A DNA stretch of 64,000 nucleotides from Stropharia rugosoannulata (taxonomy: Eukaryota; Basidiomycota; Agaricomycetes; Agaricales; Strophariaceae): NCBI GenBank assembly GCA_028532985.1, contig JANCIK010000008.1, positions 1,736,001-1,800,000 on the forward strand. The letters run 5' to 3'. This document shows positions 24,551-35,900 of this stretch, piece after piece. A program made the position numbers and the translations under genes. A model generated the notes under the pieces. It ran no database searches. It saw only the letters and a program-made list of their open reading frames with translations, and was not told the DNA's origin. Within the stretch, counting starts at the first letter, position 1; every line of letters starts with the position of its first letter.

Positions 24551-25042
24551 AGCAACGGGCGAGATCACATCAGAGTTGTGCAGCAGATGATCAAACGTAC
24601 AGAGAATGATGCATGATCTATGATGCATAATGACCGGTGATACTTTGATTGTGTCCTTCCAGTCCGTAGGTTTGCAGCACCCAAATTACAGATCCGCCTG
24701 AGTTGGTAATCCCGCAGCACATCTACTGTTGCTCGGATTTTTTCAATAAATGTGTTAGTTCATGTAGTACAAAACATGCGCGACTGAGTTACAGATTCTA
24801 ATTTCTTATCAAGGCGTCACATAGGTCCAATGATAAAATCGTTGGTTTGTTGGCTCTAAATATCCTGGCTGTTACTATGCGTTGTATCCAGAAATCATGC
24901 ATGTTCTCAGTCTTATGATCTCTTGAGATGGGCTGTGTAGTGTAGTCTATTCTTACATTGTGATTTAAGTATAAGTTACACCCCGTAATTACAACAAAGA
25001 AAAATCTTCGTTTCCCTTCCAATTTATTGCACATACCTGACA
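24551..25042. other. Intergenic; upstream region of membrane-protein gene A
   Basis: No gene seen. Separates the divergent F-box and membrane-protein genes. Confidence 0.4.
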
Positions 25043-26565
25043 ATGACTGTAACAGTAATCGTCGATGATGATGACTCCCTCATTGAGTATGGAGTTGATT
25101 CCGAGGGCCAACACATCTCACCAGATACAGTTGTCACCGATCGTGCATTACTCCAATATGCTATTGGAAACACCTTGCACAATCTCTCGCAATCTTTGGT
25201 TTCAGGCTTCTCATACAACTTTACAGGTACTTTCTGTTCAATATACTGTATAAAATGTAATAAAAATTTACAAGGCACCGAAATTGGGGTCTATGTTGTA
25301 CTTGGCCCAGGGCCTGCAATCACTGTTCCATATCCGTGGAGGTGTACACTCGATGGAACTGACATGACTAACCTTCCAATACAAGAGAGAATTATTCCCA
25401 CAATAATCAGGATATGTATGCAGGATGGAATAAGCGCCAGTTCCACTCATCAATTAACTTTCCAAAACAATGACGAAGGCATCAATATTGATGCGTTTTT
25501 TGACTACCTTGAATATCTTCCACTACCGGCCACCACCTCCCAGAAGTATTCATATATTGGAATTAGTGCTGACGACCCATCAGTTCAATACGATGGAAGC
25601 ACGCCAGGGAGAGATAATGCCGAAGATGGAACACCCGGATTTTCTGTGCCGGATTCAAATAGTTCGATTGTATTCACCTTTTTTGGTAAGTAATGCAGAT
25701 CTATATCATACAGCGCTAGGAATTTATGCGAGAAAATACTGCAGGATCAGCTATCACGACAATTGCTGTAACTGAAGTAATAAAATCTGGATCTACTGTT
25801 TTGGGCCATTTTTCCGTGGATTCGGAGCCATCTTCTGTGTTCAACTTCACTAGTAGCTTGTCCATAAATAGCAGCAAGACTGGTGGGTCACAGCCAGGGA
25901 ACATCTTCTTCCAGGTTACAAATTTGGATGAAACAAAGCCACATACAGTTCGAATCTTCGGGCCAATGGATGACTGGGGTTTGCAATCCTTTGTCGTTGA
26001 AAATGGGACTTTCATTTCGAACCCGTCAGCAACACTAAACTCGTCAACAACGTCTAGTAGTCCACCAAACACGCCGAGGTCATCAACAAAGACAAATCAT
26101 ACTGCAGTGTTTGTAGCAACACCGCTCGTTGGAGTGGCCGTCGTGGCTGCAATGATACTCACCTGGAGATGGATCCGCCTACATACTAGTCGAAGCAAGA
26201 AGACAAAACAACCTCCTATTCACCCATTCAATTCCAAACCCGTGAGACTTACTAGGGTAGCGGCAGCAGAGATTAAGGCACGGAGGCAGGTTATAGATGA
26301 GGAAAATGGCATCCCAAGAATCCCACCTGTCAAGCTCAACAATTCACCAGACGACGCGACAGCTGAGTCATTGAACACTCAACAGGTCTCCCACAGTGTA
26401 GAAGACTCAAAGACTCTGCAGGAAGGCGAAGATGCAAATGGTTCTGACATTAGCAGTGCTGTGGTACATGTTGAAGCAGAGGACAGCGGAATGCGTGGGA
26501 TTGAAGAAACTGGGAACAACAGTAAGCGCGTCATTATCGTGCCTCCAGCTTATACACCGGTGTAA
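25043..26565 (+). CDS. Single-pass membrane protein with beta-sandwich-like ectodomain and PPxY tail, paralogue A (471 aa)
   Basis: Exons are 25043-25226, 25275-25685 and 25745-26565; both introns (48 and 59 nt) are phase 1 and keep position in the two paralogues. The product starts MTVTVIVDDDDSLIEY without a signal peptide, as is usual for this Agaricomycete family (members typically open with VDDxDxxITY). Two ectodomain-like halves follow, with conserved NTLHNLS, YNFTGTEIGVY, CMQDG, FFDYLEYLP and DDWGLQSFVVENG, and several N-glycosylation sequons. A Ser/Thr-rich stalk precedes one membrane helix (about TAVFVATPLVGVAVVAAMIL), a WRWIR stop-transfer edge and a cytoplasmic tail ending in VPPAYTPV. 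PPAY is a PPxY motif of the type bound by WW domains of Nedd4/Rsp5 ubiquitin ligases, so turnover by endocytosis is a plausible inference. The ligand is unknown. Confidence 0.78.
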
Positions 26566-26969
26566 TAATCGGCTATGCCGACTTTGCTTTCGACAAATAT
26601 ACGATATATAGGCTGTAAAATCTTAATGGACGAATTGAAGAGGTGTATATCTACTAGCGGGGTGGAGTAGAATAGAGCAGTGACTAGAATTCGGGATAGA
26701 AAATTGGTGGATCTGCATAATAGGCATAGTAGTTAGGCTTAAGGGATATCAGAGTATCTTTCTGCACTTCTACGTCGACAAGGGCGCAGTGAGGAATGAT
26801 GCAGACATTTTAAGTGATGCAAGACTGAAAGTGCCGGTGGGGCGATTACGCGGGGCGAACGCGGCGGACAGTGCGTTGACGACAAGTCCAGGCAAGGATA
26901 ATAAACGGATCAGAATAGCTCGGTGGTGGCGATGCGCGCTCCAGGAGCGTCAGGGAGATGGCGTGATAT

Positions 26970-29070
26970 TCCCGCTACCTTTTAAGGTAGTGGGTATTAG
27001 GGGGAGAGCTTTTCTGAAAATTGGCAGAAGATCACAAAATTCCTTTATTTGTCTCTTCTGTTCCCATAGTCATGCTTTTATATCATGTAATCTCTTCTAG
27101 ATCTTTCTACTCATTGTCGACGTCATGCCCCCTCTATGCGTTTCCATTCGACCGTACAGCTCTAATCTCCCTGCTGCTTTCCTCCTCCTCTGCGTCTTCG
27201 CCGTTCGCTAATTGCTGCGACTTCTCCCTTCTGTTTCACTCTTCATCTCCGCCCTCTCTAGTCCTCTACTATTTGCTACTTTATTCCTACGGCATGTTAT
27301 ACTTGCATGTGAATCAATCATAGTATCTCCTCACTCTGGCTTTCTACTTGTAACTCGCTCTCTCTTTACTCGTCCCCTTAATAAATTATCTATTGTATTA
27401 TAGGCTGCACTGATACTATGCCCAATGATATTGTATCTACACCCTACTACCCTTATACTGCAGACCCAGGTGTCAAAGGCCCAGGTGCCACTTCAAATGC
27501 TACTATCCTGCCCAGTTTAACCTGTACACCTTCTCCAAATGAATCTATTGATGTTCAGTGTCCTGACTTTCCTTATGCCGACAATCAATCAGAAAGCGAC
27601 TCAAACGGTGTGTCTAACTTCGATGCTCTGCGCACAGTGTCATACATTGAGTCTGCTCGTAAACCTGACCTAAGAGAATTGGCTTAATCCCTTAATCTTA
27701 GTTTTCCTCGCAATACATCCCTCGATCAATTGCGCTCATTGATTTGTGGTCATATCGTTACAGGTTCTTGCACAAACTCGACTGCTTCCCAGTGTCTGTC
27801 CGTCAAATCATTAACGAGCTGTGAAAGCAATTTAAGTACGTCTAGTTTACAAATAAATGTGTTATCTATACTATCCCGTGGCGCAAATTTAAAACCTCTA
27901 AGGCGTGTACTCAATATTCTAAATGTACCCTTTGATTCTGATGTACAAGTTGCTGGTCTGCGTAGAACACTGAAGAAACACATAACCGTCCTCCGAGCTG
28001 TTCGACGTGCCACAGACAGTAGACACGAATCTATTCGGTCTTTTAGTGAGCGCATCAAGTCTCAGCGCGAGATTATTCGCAGTAGTTGGCCCCAGGTTGT
28101 TGACGACGCCCTGAAGGACAAACTTTTGAACCTTTTCCGTCAACAAATATCTGAATCTTCTCTATCTGTTCTTGTATGTGCTGTTTGCTCCGAAGATGTT
28201 CTCGCCCATGATATACTGAAACCTAATATACTAGATATCGATTTGACATTATTACATCCGAGTCGACACTTTGATGTATTCATCCCACAAACTGCGGATA
28301 ATGGGTCTTATGTAATAACTTCTTATTAGATCCCAATGGAGTAATTCTGTCCAGTCAATACAAAGACACCATTCTTCAAATTTGCAAGTCCTGTCATTCA
28401 TTTCTGAAAAGAAATAAATCACCTGCATTGTCTCTTGCAAACTCCATGTACCTTGGTCAAGTGCCCACTGAACTAAAAGACTTGACATTCATTGAGGAGG
28501 ATATGATTGCCCGTTGTCGAGCCAAATGTTGGATAGCACAACTTACTGATGATCCCTTGTATTCGTTGAAGCGACATTGGTTTGTTGGCATGTCTCTGGA
28601 GGAGACACCGGACCTGACAAGAAGGTAAGTATGTGCTATTAACATTAACGTGCAAAACATTTCCCACTGCAACTAACTCCCTTTTGAAGATTTATCAAAT
28701 TCAAGGCCATAGACTACGCGTCCTTAGTGAATCAGACGAACCCGTTGAAGTGCGCACGGTTCCCGTGATTCCTCAGCATCGTAGTACTGCGTCTGACGTC
28801 ATACAAACCCAACATTGACTTAGAATTATCCCCTCGTAAATCTGCTTCTTCCTCTTTCAATTCTTTCACTTCCCCTTCAAATAAATCTAAGAAAATCTAA
28901 GAAAATCTAACGTTTATGACATCTTACTACTGTAGAATACTAAGTTCATAGGGTCTACTAAGTGAAATACAAATATGTCTTGTACCATCAAAAACTCTGT
29001 GGCAAAATGCAATGCGCAGCGCAGCACCGAGGTAGCGGGCCCTGCCGGCGTCAGCCGGCGCTATGGCTTT
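26970..29070 (+). mobile_element. Truncated, non-autonomous Helitron (Helentron-like)
   Basis: Boundaries are set by comparison with the uninterrupted copy at 18471-18490 (GCGTGATAT then GTGGTGAACGG); the exact ends are ambiguous by a shared AT. The left end reads TCCCGCTACC. Its 9-bp complement GGTAGCGGG lies inside the right end (29031-29039), followed by a stem-loop GCCGGC-gtca-GCCGGC (29044-29059) and the tail GCTATGGCTTT. An asymmetric subterminal inverted repeat plus a 3' hairpin, with no target duplication longer than 2 bp, is the layout described for Helentron/Helitron2 elements. Inside lies only the N-terminal part of a Helitron protein (next entry); no Rep (HUH) or helicase part is present, so it needs enzymes from elsewhere. 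Confidence 0.72.
27418..28628 (+). pseudogene. Helitron helicase-like protein, N-terminal fragment, broken
   Basis: One reading frame runs 27418-28329 apart from an in-frame TAA at 27685; a single-base loss near 28327 then shifts it, and the homology continues in the next frame from GAT at 28329 to 28628. The fragment carries the cysteine pair CAVC, the segments LTLLHPS and YVITSY, then DPNGVILSSQYKDTI, ICKSCHSFLKR, LALANSMYLG-like (here LSLANSMYLGQVPTELKDLTFIEEDMIARCRAKCWI), which are the familiar region upstream of the Rep and helicase domains in basidiomycete Helitron proteins. Everything downstream of this region is missing. A possible GTAAGT intron follows at about 28626. The two lesions make it a dead passenger gene. 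Confidence 0.7.
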
Positions 29071-29718
29071 ATGTGGTGAACGGTTGAATTGCTCTGATAG
29101 AATAAATGGGAGATAGGAGAATGGTGAACGTGTGAGAGTGTGGGAGGGTGTGAGAGCGCGAGAGGGTGGCAGGGTGGGTGTACTGCGAGCTGCGCAGGTA
29201 CTCGCGTCCTGCCCCAGTTAGCATTACTGCGAATACCACCAGAACTTGCTAACTGCGGGAACCGCAGTTTTGCCTTCCTTCTCGCATACCGTTAGCAGCA
29301 TCAGTACTATTCAGCAAGCGAGTTGTCACCGTTGACCTAGTACCATTGCGTCCGCGGAGCGGCGGATTGCACAGTTCAAAGTTCAAACCACGCATCAGTC
29401 ATGCATGCCCTGGCCACAGGCCGCTGACTTCCCAGACAAGACATGAGAGCACCATTATTCACCAAGTCAGAGGGAGATGACACAAGGCAGCCCAAGGATT
29501 GCTCAGAGTGGGCCAGTAATAGGATCATCGGCGTGAGCGATGTCAACCACAGTCAGCAGCGGCTGAGGTCATCACAGCCTCGATGACGCGAGGATGCCGC
29601 ACGTGCCGAGGCCGGGGATGACACAGCCCCACGCCAGATATGGCAGGTGCTCAGGCTTTCTCGAACATTCACCCGCGTTCGCCCCTCTTCACCGCCGTTC
29701 GCGCACCACGCAGAGCTC

Positions 29719-29759
29719 GGCGTCGGGATACGTGGCGTGCGTCAGTATGCCGTATATAA
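29719..29759 (+). promoter_or_regulatory. Core promoter of small gene 2
   Basis: TATATAA at 29753-29759 is 174 bp upstream of the ATG. It is preceded by the conserved CGGCGTCGGGATACGTGGCG at 29719-29738. The 5' leader downstream (GCGACATTCTATTGCTTAGC) is shared with paralogue 3. Confidence 0.6.
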
Positions 29760-29926
29760 CCCAGCATCCCTCTTCTCCTCGATTCCCCATTCCGAGTCGG
29801 ATTATCCTGCGCTCAGATCCTTCGTACCAGCGACATTCTATTGCTTAGCCACTGCTATTCATCCTCATCAAACAGTTTCTATCACTACCTCATTTCAACC
29901 ACTCAACCCACCAAAGCAAAGCAGCA

Positions 29927-30481
29927 ATGTCGTCGCCCATCGCTATCCCCCGCCGCGCCGTCTCCCCCGCCTCTGACCGCACCTCCATGGCCCGTTCCCC
30001 GTCTTCTCCTTCCGGGCTGTACGTCCCCGTGCACCGCCGCTCGCCCTCCGCGTCTGGTTCACTCCCATCCTCGTCGCCCCGCGCCACTTCCTCACCCCCA
30101 CCCTCAACTCTCCCGGAACCACAACCCCACTCGCGTATATACAGCCCCGCTGCTCTGCTAACGCTCCAACCACCCGCGCTGACGCCCGCGTTCAAAGCCG
30201 AGATCTACGCACGCATCAGCGCTGCGTGCCCTGAAGTCCTTGCCAATGCGCGCGTGAGGAAGAGCGCTGCGTTCCGTATGCGCAGGGCGAAAGGCATTGT
30301 CGTGCCTCAGCCAACTGCCACACCAACCCAGGATATCCCGGCGACACCTTCCCGGCCCACGCCTAGGCGGACGCGTCCCGCTGGGAGAGGTCCCGAGCGC
30401 AGACGGGCTGCCCTCCAGCTCGCGGATAACTGGCGCGTCTCCGCTCGAGCTACCGTCGCCGCACCCGTTGCTGTGTTATAA
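29927..30481 (+). CDS. Small Pro/Ser/Arg-rich protein with candidate eIF4E-binding motif, paralogue 2 (184 aa)
   Basis: Closest relative of the gene at 19301. The candidate motif is unchanged in sequence and position (Y72-SPAA-L77-L78 inside HSRIYSPAALLTL), as are YVPVHRR (32-38), the EIYARISAACPEVLANARVRKSAAF segment (with one change) and the C-terminal NWRV. It is shorter because the Ser/Thr-rich linker between about residues 130 and 145 has lost roughly nine residues in frame. Differences concentrate in the low-complexity parts, the pattern expected if the islands are under selection. Its distal promoter block is separated from the gene side by the Helitron at 26970-29070, about 900 bp upstream, while the core promoter is intact. 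Function inferred as for paralogue 1. Confidence 0.72.
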   Translation: MSSPIAIPRRAVSPASDRTSMARSPSSPSGLYVPVHRRSPSASGSLPSSSPRATSSPPPSTLPEPQPHSRIYSPAALLTLQPPALTPAFKAEIYARISAACPEVLANARVRKSAAFRMRRAKGIVVPQPTATPTQDIPATPSRPTPRRTRPAGRGPERRRAALQLADNWRVSARATVAAPVAVL

Positions 30482-30690
30482 TCCACCGTTCTCCCTTCTA
30501 TCGCACGACAACTCAACATATACCAACACCCCTTTGTCTTATTCTGGTTTTCGCATCGCTAATAAACATCAACGTCAAGCATCATGATTCACCTTCATCT
30601 TCGTCTCATTCATCACATCTCATCACATTAACGACTAACATATAGCTTGCATACATAGTAGTTAAATTAATTGTATTTGTATTGTATCTT

Positions 30691-31687
30691 TTTGTACAGC
30701 ATTCAATGAACCAGTCCGTTAATATAGAGAGTGAAGCATCTAACATGCCCTTGTGTCCCCCATCTCCGCCCTTCCGTGCATAGTTTCGTCCCCTTGCTGC
30801 ATAACTGTAGGTCCATACTCACAATTGTGTCGTGGGTAGTTGAATGTAGCCATCTTCCTTGCCTGACCCAGGGTGAGTGCAAACTGGCGCGTGACGCATC
30901 TAACTCCGCCTTAGCCGTCCCTGACCATACTTTGGACACGGTGCAGTGTACTTACTACTCTGACCCATTCCTTGCTCCCTCTCCGCGCTCAACCTTGAAG
31001 CTTAAATCTTGACGCTCGGAGACCTGACCCGTTTCACCCCTCCCCATGCACTTCCAGCTATCACTTGGTCTCCATGAATGCCTGGTTTCCGTGCTCGCGT
31101 CTCTATATCTCTCTAACACTGTACTCTTGCAGGGACCCCGATGTGTTTTTATCCTTGCAAATTTACTTTCAGAAGCTCCCCTGCCCTTATCCCGCACAAA
31201 GCGCATCCAAGCGTCCACAATTGACGCTCCCGTCGTCCAAGCGTGGACTCTCCGCGCTCCACCCGCCCTCCTGTCGGTCACTCGCAAGTTCCTGCACTAT
31301 ATAATTGATATATTGATAGCCCGAAACAGGTGTTGCGCGAGCGCTGCGGTTCTCTGCTCCGATATTCTATGTATTTCCACCTTGGTGTTCTGCCATGACC
31401 TAATCCTGGCATACCGATGAGCCCTAGTTTTGCTGTCCCTTCTTACTCGCCCGGCAGCTCTATCCGACTACCTGTTACGCCTCTCCGCCTCGTCTTCCCT
31501 AGTCCTATCTCGGGAAATCTCATAGTCACCACCCCTTACTCCAACCCTTGCAGTTCTGGACTTCGGGATTACCGCTTCTGCATGCTTCCCATTCATTGTG
31601 CGTTTGCCAACCCAAGGTGCTACGCTTCCCAGTATACATTCATAAGGTTATACGTATATAAAGAGAAGAGAAATTTTATGATAGACT
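30691..31687. other. Pyrimidine-rich intergenic stretch; no gene
   Basis: About 1 kb, C/T-rich on the + strand from 30940 to 31640, with frames on both strands that lack domains. The composition resembles the flanks of the second LTR element (43650-44180 and 47560-47720), but no alignment could be made by eye. Confidence 0.35.
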
Positions 31688-33295
31688 TTACGCTGGTGTA
31701 TAGGCCGGCGGTACGACAATGACACGCTTACCGTTGTTTCCTGGCTCTTCGATTCCTCGCATGCCGCTGTCCTCTGCCTGAAGACGGATTACATCACTGC
31801 TCGCATCCGAGATAATTGCAACTCTGTCTCCCCCCTGGATTACGCTTGTGTCTTCTACGCCACTAGGCACTTCTTCAATGTTCGATGATCCAGGTGCCGC
31901 ATTATCTGATGTATTGAGCAGTTTTCCACGTGGAATTAATACCCGGGCGCCATCATGTTCCCAGTTTGCCAGTTGTCTCCGTGCCTTTATCTCCGCTCCC
32001 ATTCCTCCGGTGAGCATGGCATGAAGAAAGGTCACAGGTGTGTAGTTGAAGGGATGAATAAGAGGCCAATTATTTTTTTCTGCTTTATTTTTACTGCGTT
32101 GACGGTGCCACCTCCAGGCCAACACTGTGGTAGCGACAGCAATCAGCATCAGAACGGCTGCGGCTGCGATTACTCCGGTGCGATTCGATTTCGTGCCGCT
32201 CTGGTTTCCTTTCGGACCAGTACCATCTTGTCCGTCACCCGATGATGGATGCAGGATGGGAGAAATCGAAGTAGTTGATGAATTAGAAGATGTCGTTGTG
32301 TTGGATGTTGTCGAAGAGTTAGACAATGTCGACGAATTGGAAACCAAGGTCCCATTAGCAATAATGAATGATTGCAGACCCCAAGTATTAAATGGCCCAT
32401 GTACTGTTATGGTATGCTGTTTTGCTTGGTCCAAATTTGTGGCTTGGAACATAATTTTTCCCGGCTGTGCAAAGAAAATGTCGCTTCCATTCACAGTTTC
32501 AGCTGGAGTGTTAAAGCTAATGGTAGAAGATGTCTCCGAATCGATGGAGTAGCTGCCGTCTATACCCTCCATTGAGCGTACTATACCAACCCCCGTAATG
32601 GCCGACCCTACAGGATGTTAACTTGTAAGCGCCCCATTACTACTAAGGATTACTCACCCTTGAAATTGAAAGTGATAGAGCTATTTGATTCGTCCAGACA
32701 ATATCCAGGCCCGGAGCCATCGTCGGCCATGTACTGATCATATTCCCCACCACGATGAATTGACGAGTCGTCAGCACTAATTCCAACGTAACTGTACTGC
32801 TGGGAGTTGTTGGCTGGTGGTGGAACATATTCAATGTAGTCAAAATATAAATTCGAGTTGTCGCCACTGTCTGTAGTTAAGATTAACATATGTGATGAAT
32901 CGGGGCTTAGTCCATCTTGTGAGCAAATTTTGATGGTTGAAGGTGTATCTCTCCCTTGTATCAGAATGGGCGGCATGTCGATCCAATCAAGTGAACAATC
33001 CCATGAATAGGGAATAGTGAGTGCGGGGCCTGGGAGAAGTACCGCATAAACACTAATTTCTGTACCTTGTAGAATATTAATACGGTCCATGATACGAAAC
33101 TACGAAAATTACTCCACCTGTGAAACTGTAGGCGAAGCCTCCAAATGGAATCGACGAGATGTTGTGTAATGTATTTCCAAGAGCATTGGTTAATAAGGTA
33201 CTGTTGGCGGCAACTGGGGTTGGTATGCCCTCAGAGGCGCCATTTATATACTGTATATGAGGGTCGGCATCGTCAACAATCGCAGTGGCAGTCAT
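31688..33295 (-). CDS. Single-pass membrane protein with beta-sandwich-like ectodomain and PPxY tail, paralogue B (501 aa)
   Basis: Exons on the minus strand are 33295-33118, 33065-32658 and 32607-31688; introns of 52 and 50 nt, both phase 1, at the positions used by paralogue A. It starts MTATAIVDDADPHIQY. Conserved landmarks are NTLHNIS, YSFTGTEISVY, CSQDG, YFDYIEYVP, YSYVGISADD, TWGLQSFIIANG. The stalk is longer than in A (a run of Ser-Asn-Thr repeats over about 45 residues, then GTKSNRTG), followed by the membrane helix VIAAAAVLMLIAVATTVLAW and WRWHRQRSK. The cytoplasmic part has EIKARRQ and ends in EDSGMRGIEE ... VIVVPPAYTPA, nearly identical to A, so the PPxY tail is the best-conserved part. 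It is transcribed opposite to A and C, ruling out a simple head-to-tail tandem. Ligand unknown. Confidence 0.78.
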
Positions 33296-34049
33296 TTAAG
33301 ATGTTCAAGGGATTATAAGGTCGATGAGCAATGAGGCCTTGAGGATCGCTCTATTTAATAACGACGGGGTATCACTTTAATAGCCTCAATTGACTATATA
33401 CACCAGTCCCATCGCAATAATAGGTAAAGAAGCCTTTGTACAGCCACATTATAAATGCATCGATGCATCAAATGTTTAAAAATAGACTCAATGTGAGCGA
33501 ATGATATACTCCCTGAATAATTGATTATGTATCAGTCACATTGGTTTGAAACATGATTACGGATCAATATAGTAGAGTGGTGCACAACCAGTGAGACCAA
33601 ATGATGTGAGGCTTGAACGTACATACAGCCATCTAGGTGAGATGTAAGAAAAGGCTACATATTTTTGCTATTCTTTTTTGACATAACGGGCGGCAACAAA
33701 GTTCTAGATTAATTAATCGGATGCCGCCGAGCACAGTCAAACTTCCTTGGGTCATGTTAATACTGTAGGTCTATGTTAAGTAGTTCTAATCATTGTACAG
33801 ATCTACTTCCTGTACCATCCTGATCCGGCAGACGAGCCAACATTCACGATAGAAGTTTAGAATCGCTTCTTGTGATATATACGACTGAACTGATATCAGC
33901 TATCGCCCGCAGGAACATGTGCGCCACTTGATTTCTTACTTGCAGAATGATACAGAAGACTCACATAATAACACGGTTAAGCCTTCGCACCCTACACATC
34001 AGCAACGAACCCGTAAAAAGGCGCAATTTTAAATGCTAGGAATGAGAGG
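33296..34049. other. Intergenic; no gene seen
   Basis: Upstream region of paralogue B; AT-rich, no repeat or domain recognised. Confidence 0.4.
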
Positions 34050-34846
34050 CGGACAGGGGAAAAGGGAGTGAGTGGTGCGTGCGGCTATGTTACTGGAAAG
34101 GCTGAAGTAGGCGGCCTACAGTGAGCGGAACTGGCTAGCCCAGAAGCGGGAGTACTGGGAGTGAGCTGCTTAACTGGGTGGTATCAAGTATTCGGGCATA
34201 ACTGATGAAATTAATGGTGAGCCGGCAAGGACAGGCATGAGAGATGGGGAATGAGGTGAGTGGATGCGTGTGGAATGTGAAGAGGCAAATTTTCGACGAT
34301 CCCCACGCTGCGGGGCTACTTTGTCGAGCACACCAGTGACCAGTGTACTTAGTCTAGGACGGCTCAGCAAGAGGCAAAGGTGTGTTCCCAGAATACCTCA
34401 AAGATATGATAAACGTCACATCCTACAGGACTGGGAACGGGCAGAATACGGAGAGTGAAGAGGGCGAGCGTACTGAACTGAGAGGTGGCTACGAGACTCA
34501 TTGACTGCGAGTGGTTGACGCGGGGATGCGGTCACCTAGAGCTCCTGCTTTTAGATCCAGGAAGCGTCATTCATCCACGCACTGCGCATTGCGCAATGCA
34601 AGCTTGTATGTACCAGACAGGCTGTACATCCCAGTCCCAGAGTGTCAGACAGGCACTGAGAAGGCTAATACAGTGGAAGATGTCACTAGAGTGTGTCAGT
34701 AATAGGATCATTGGCTGAGCATCAATGTCGAACCCAACCTGCCATGACTAAGCTGTGCCGCACGTGCCGAGGCTGGGGATGACACAGGTTCGCCCCTCTT
34801 CAAAGTTCACCACGTTCACGCAACCACGCAGAGCATCCACGCGCTT

Positions 34847-34888
34847 CGGCGTCGGGATATCTGGCGTGCATCATCATGGCGTATATAA
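34847..34888 (+). promoter_or_regulatory. Core promoter of small gene 3
   Basis: TATATAA at 34882-34888 lies 174 bp before the ATG. The upstream block reads CGGCGTCGGGATATCTGGCG here, so the ACGTG core present in the other two copies is lost by two substitutions. Confidence 0.58.
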
Positions 34889-35055
34889 CCCCGCGTTCCT
34901 CCTCTCCTCGATCTCCCATTCCAAGTCGTATTATCCTGCGCTCAGATTCTTCGTACCAGCGACATTCTATTGCTTAGCCACTGCTATTCATCCTCGTCAA
35001 ATGGCTTCTATCACTACCTCATTTCAACCACTCAACCCACCTAAGCAAAGCAGCA

Positions 35056-35637
35056 ATGTCGTTCCCCATCGCGATCCCCCGCCGCGCCTCCTCTCCTGCC
35101 TCTGACCGCATGTCCATGGCCGGTTCCCCGTCTTCGCCTTCCGGGGTGTACGTCCCCATTCACCGCCGGTCGCCCTCCGCGTCAGGTTCACTCCCATCCT
35201 CGTTGCCCCGCGCCTCTTCCTCATCACTATCCCCGACTCTCCCGGAACCACAACTGCACTCGCGTATATATAGCCCCGTCACTCTGCTAGCACTCCAACC
35301 ATTCGCATTCACACAAACTCTCAAAGCCGAGATCCACGCACGCATCAGCGCTGCGTGCCCTGAAGACCTTGCCAATGCGCGCGTGAGGAAGAGCGATGCG
35401 TTCCGCATGCGCAGGGCGAAAGGCATTGTCGTGCCTCAGCCAACTACAGCGTCAAACCAGACAAAGAATACCTCTTCTTCGGCTGTAGATATTCCGGCGA
35501 CGCCTTCACGGCCTACACCAAGGCGCATGAGTCCCGCTGGGAGAGGTCTTGAGCGCAGACGTGTTGCGCTCCAGCTAGCAGATGACTGGCGCGTCCCTGC
35601 TCGAGCTACCGTGGCTGCACCCGTTGCCGTGCTATAA
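35056..35637 (+). CDS. Small Pro/Ser/Arg-rich protein with candidate eIF4E-binding motif, paralogue 3 (193 aa)
   Basis: Same length and layout as the gene at 19301. The motif is Y72-SPVT-L77-L78, so the three defining residues are kept while two of the four x positions changed. YVPIHRR (32-38), RISAACPEDLANARVRKSDAFRMRR and the C-terminal DDWRVPAR are retained. Ending AVL is shared with the other two. The upstream block has lost its ACGTG core, so expression may differ from the paralogues. Function inferred as for paralogue 1; not recognised by any named gene. Confidence 0.72.
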   Translation: MSFPIAIPRRASSPASDRMSMAGSPSSPSGVYVPIHRRSPSASGSLPSSLPRASSSSLSPTLPEPQLHSRIYSPVTLLALQPFAFTQTLKAEIHARISAACPEDLANARVRKSDAFRMRRAKGIVVPQPTTASNQTKNTSSSAVDIPATPSRPTPRRMSPAGRGLERRRVALQLADDWRVPARATVAAPVAVL

Positions 35638-35900
35638 TCCATCGCCTCCTTTGCTTCGACTCCATCTCATATCAACATATACCACCACCTCTTCGTCTTA
35701 TTCCTGCTCTTCGCATTGGTCAAACATCAAATATTTATATCATGTTTCATTCATCCGTGTCGCTTCTCATCGCATTAACGACTAAACATATATCCCATAC
35801 CTATTCATAATCACTATACAATCAACATGCCATCAGTAGAATAAACCAATTGTACTTGTACCAAATATCTCTTATAGCATGAATTAAGCCAATTCATCGT

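Larger units (their letters stand above)
26820..30690 (+). repeat. Segmental duplication unit, copy 2 (split by a Helitron)
   Basis: Matches copy 1 (18310-20100) from CGGCGGACAGTGCGTTGACG (26851) to GGCGTGATAT (ends 26969), is interrupted by about 2.1 kb, and resumes at ATGTGGTGAACGG (29071) through the gene at 29927 to TTAATTGTATTTGTATTG (about 30665). Confidence 0.78.
34050..35900 (+). repeat. Segmental duplication unit, copy 3
   Basis: Shares with copy 1 the distal tract GTGAGCGRRACTGGC ... GGTATCAAGTA (34118-34190 against about 18170-18220) and with both copies the proximal promoter, the gene and about 250 bp downstream. The central promoter block (GGCAGGGTGGGTGTACTGCG) is missing or rearranged. 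Confidence 0.65.
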
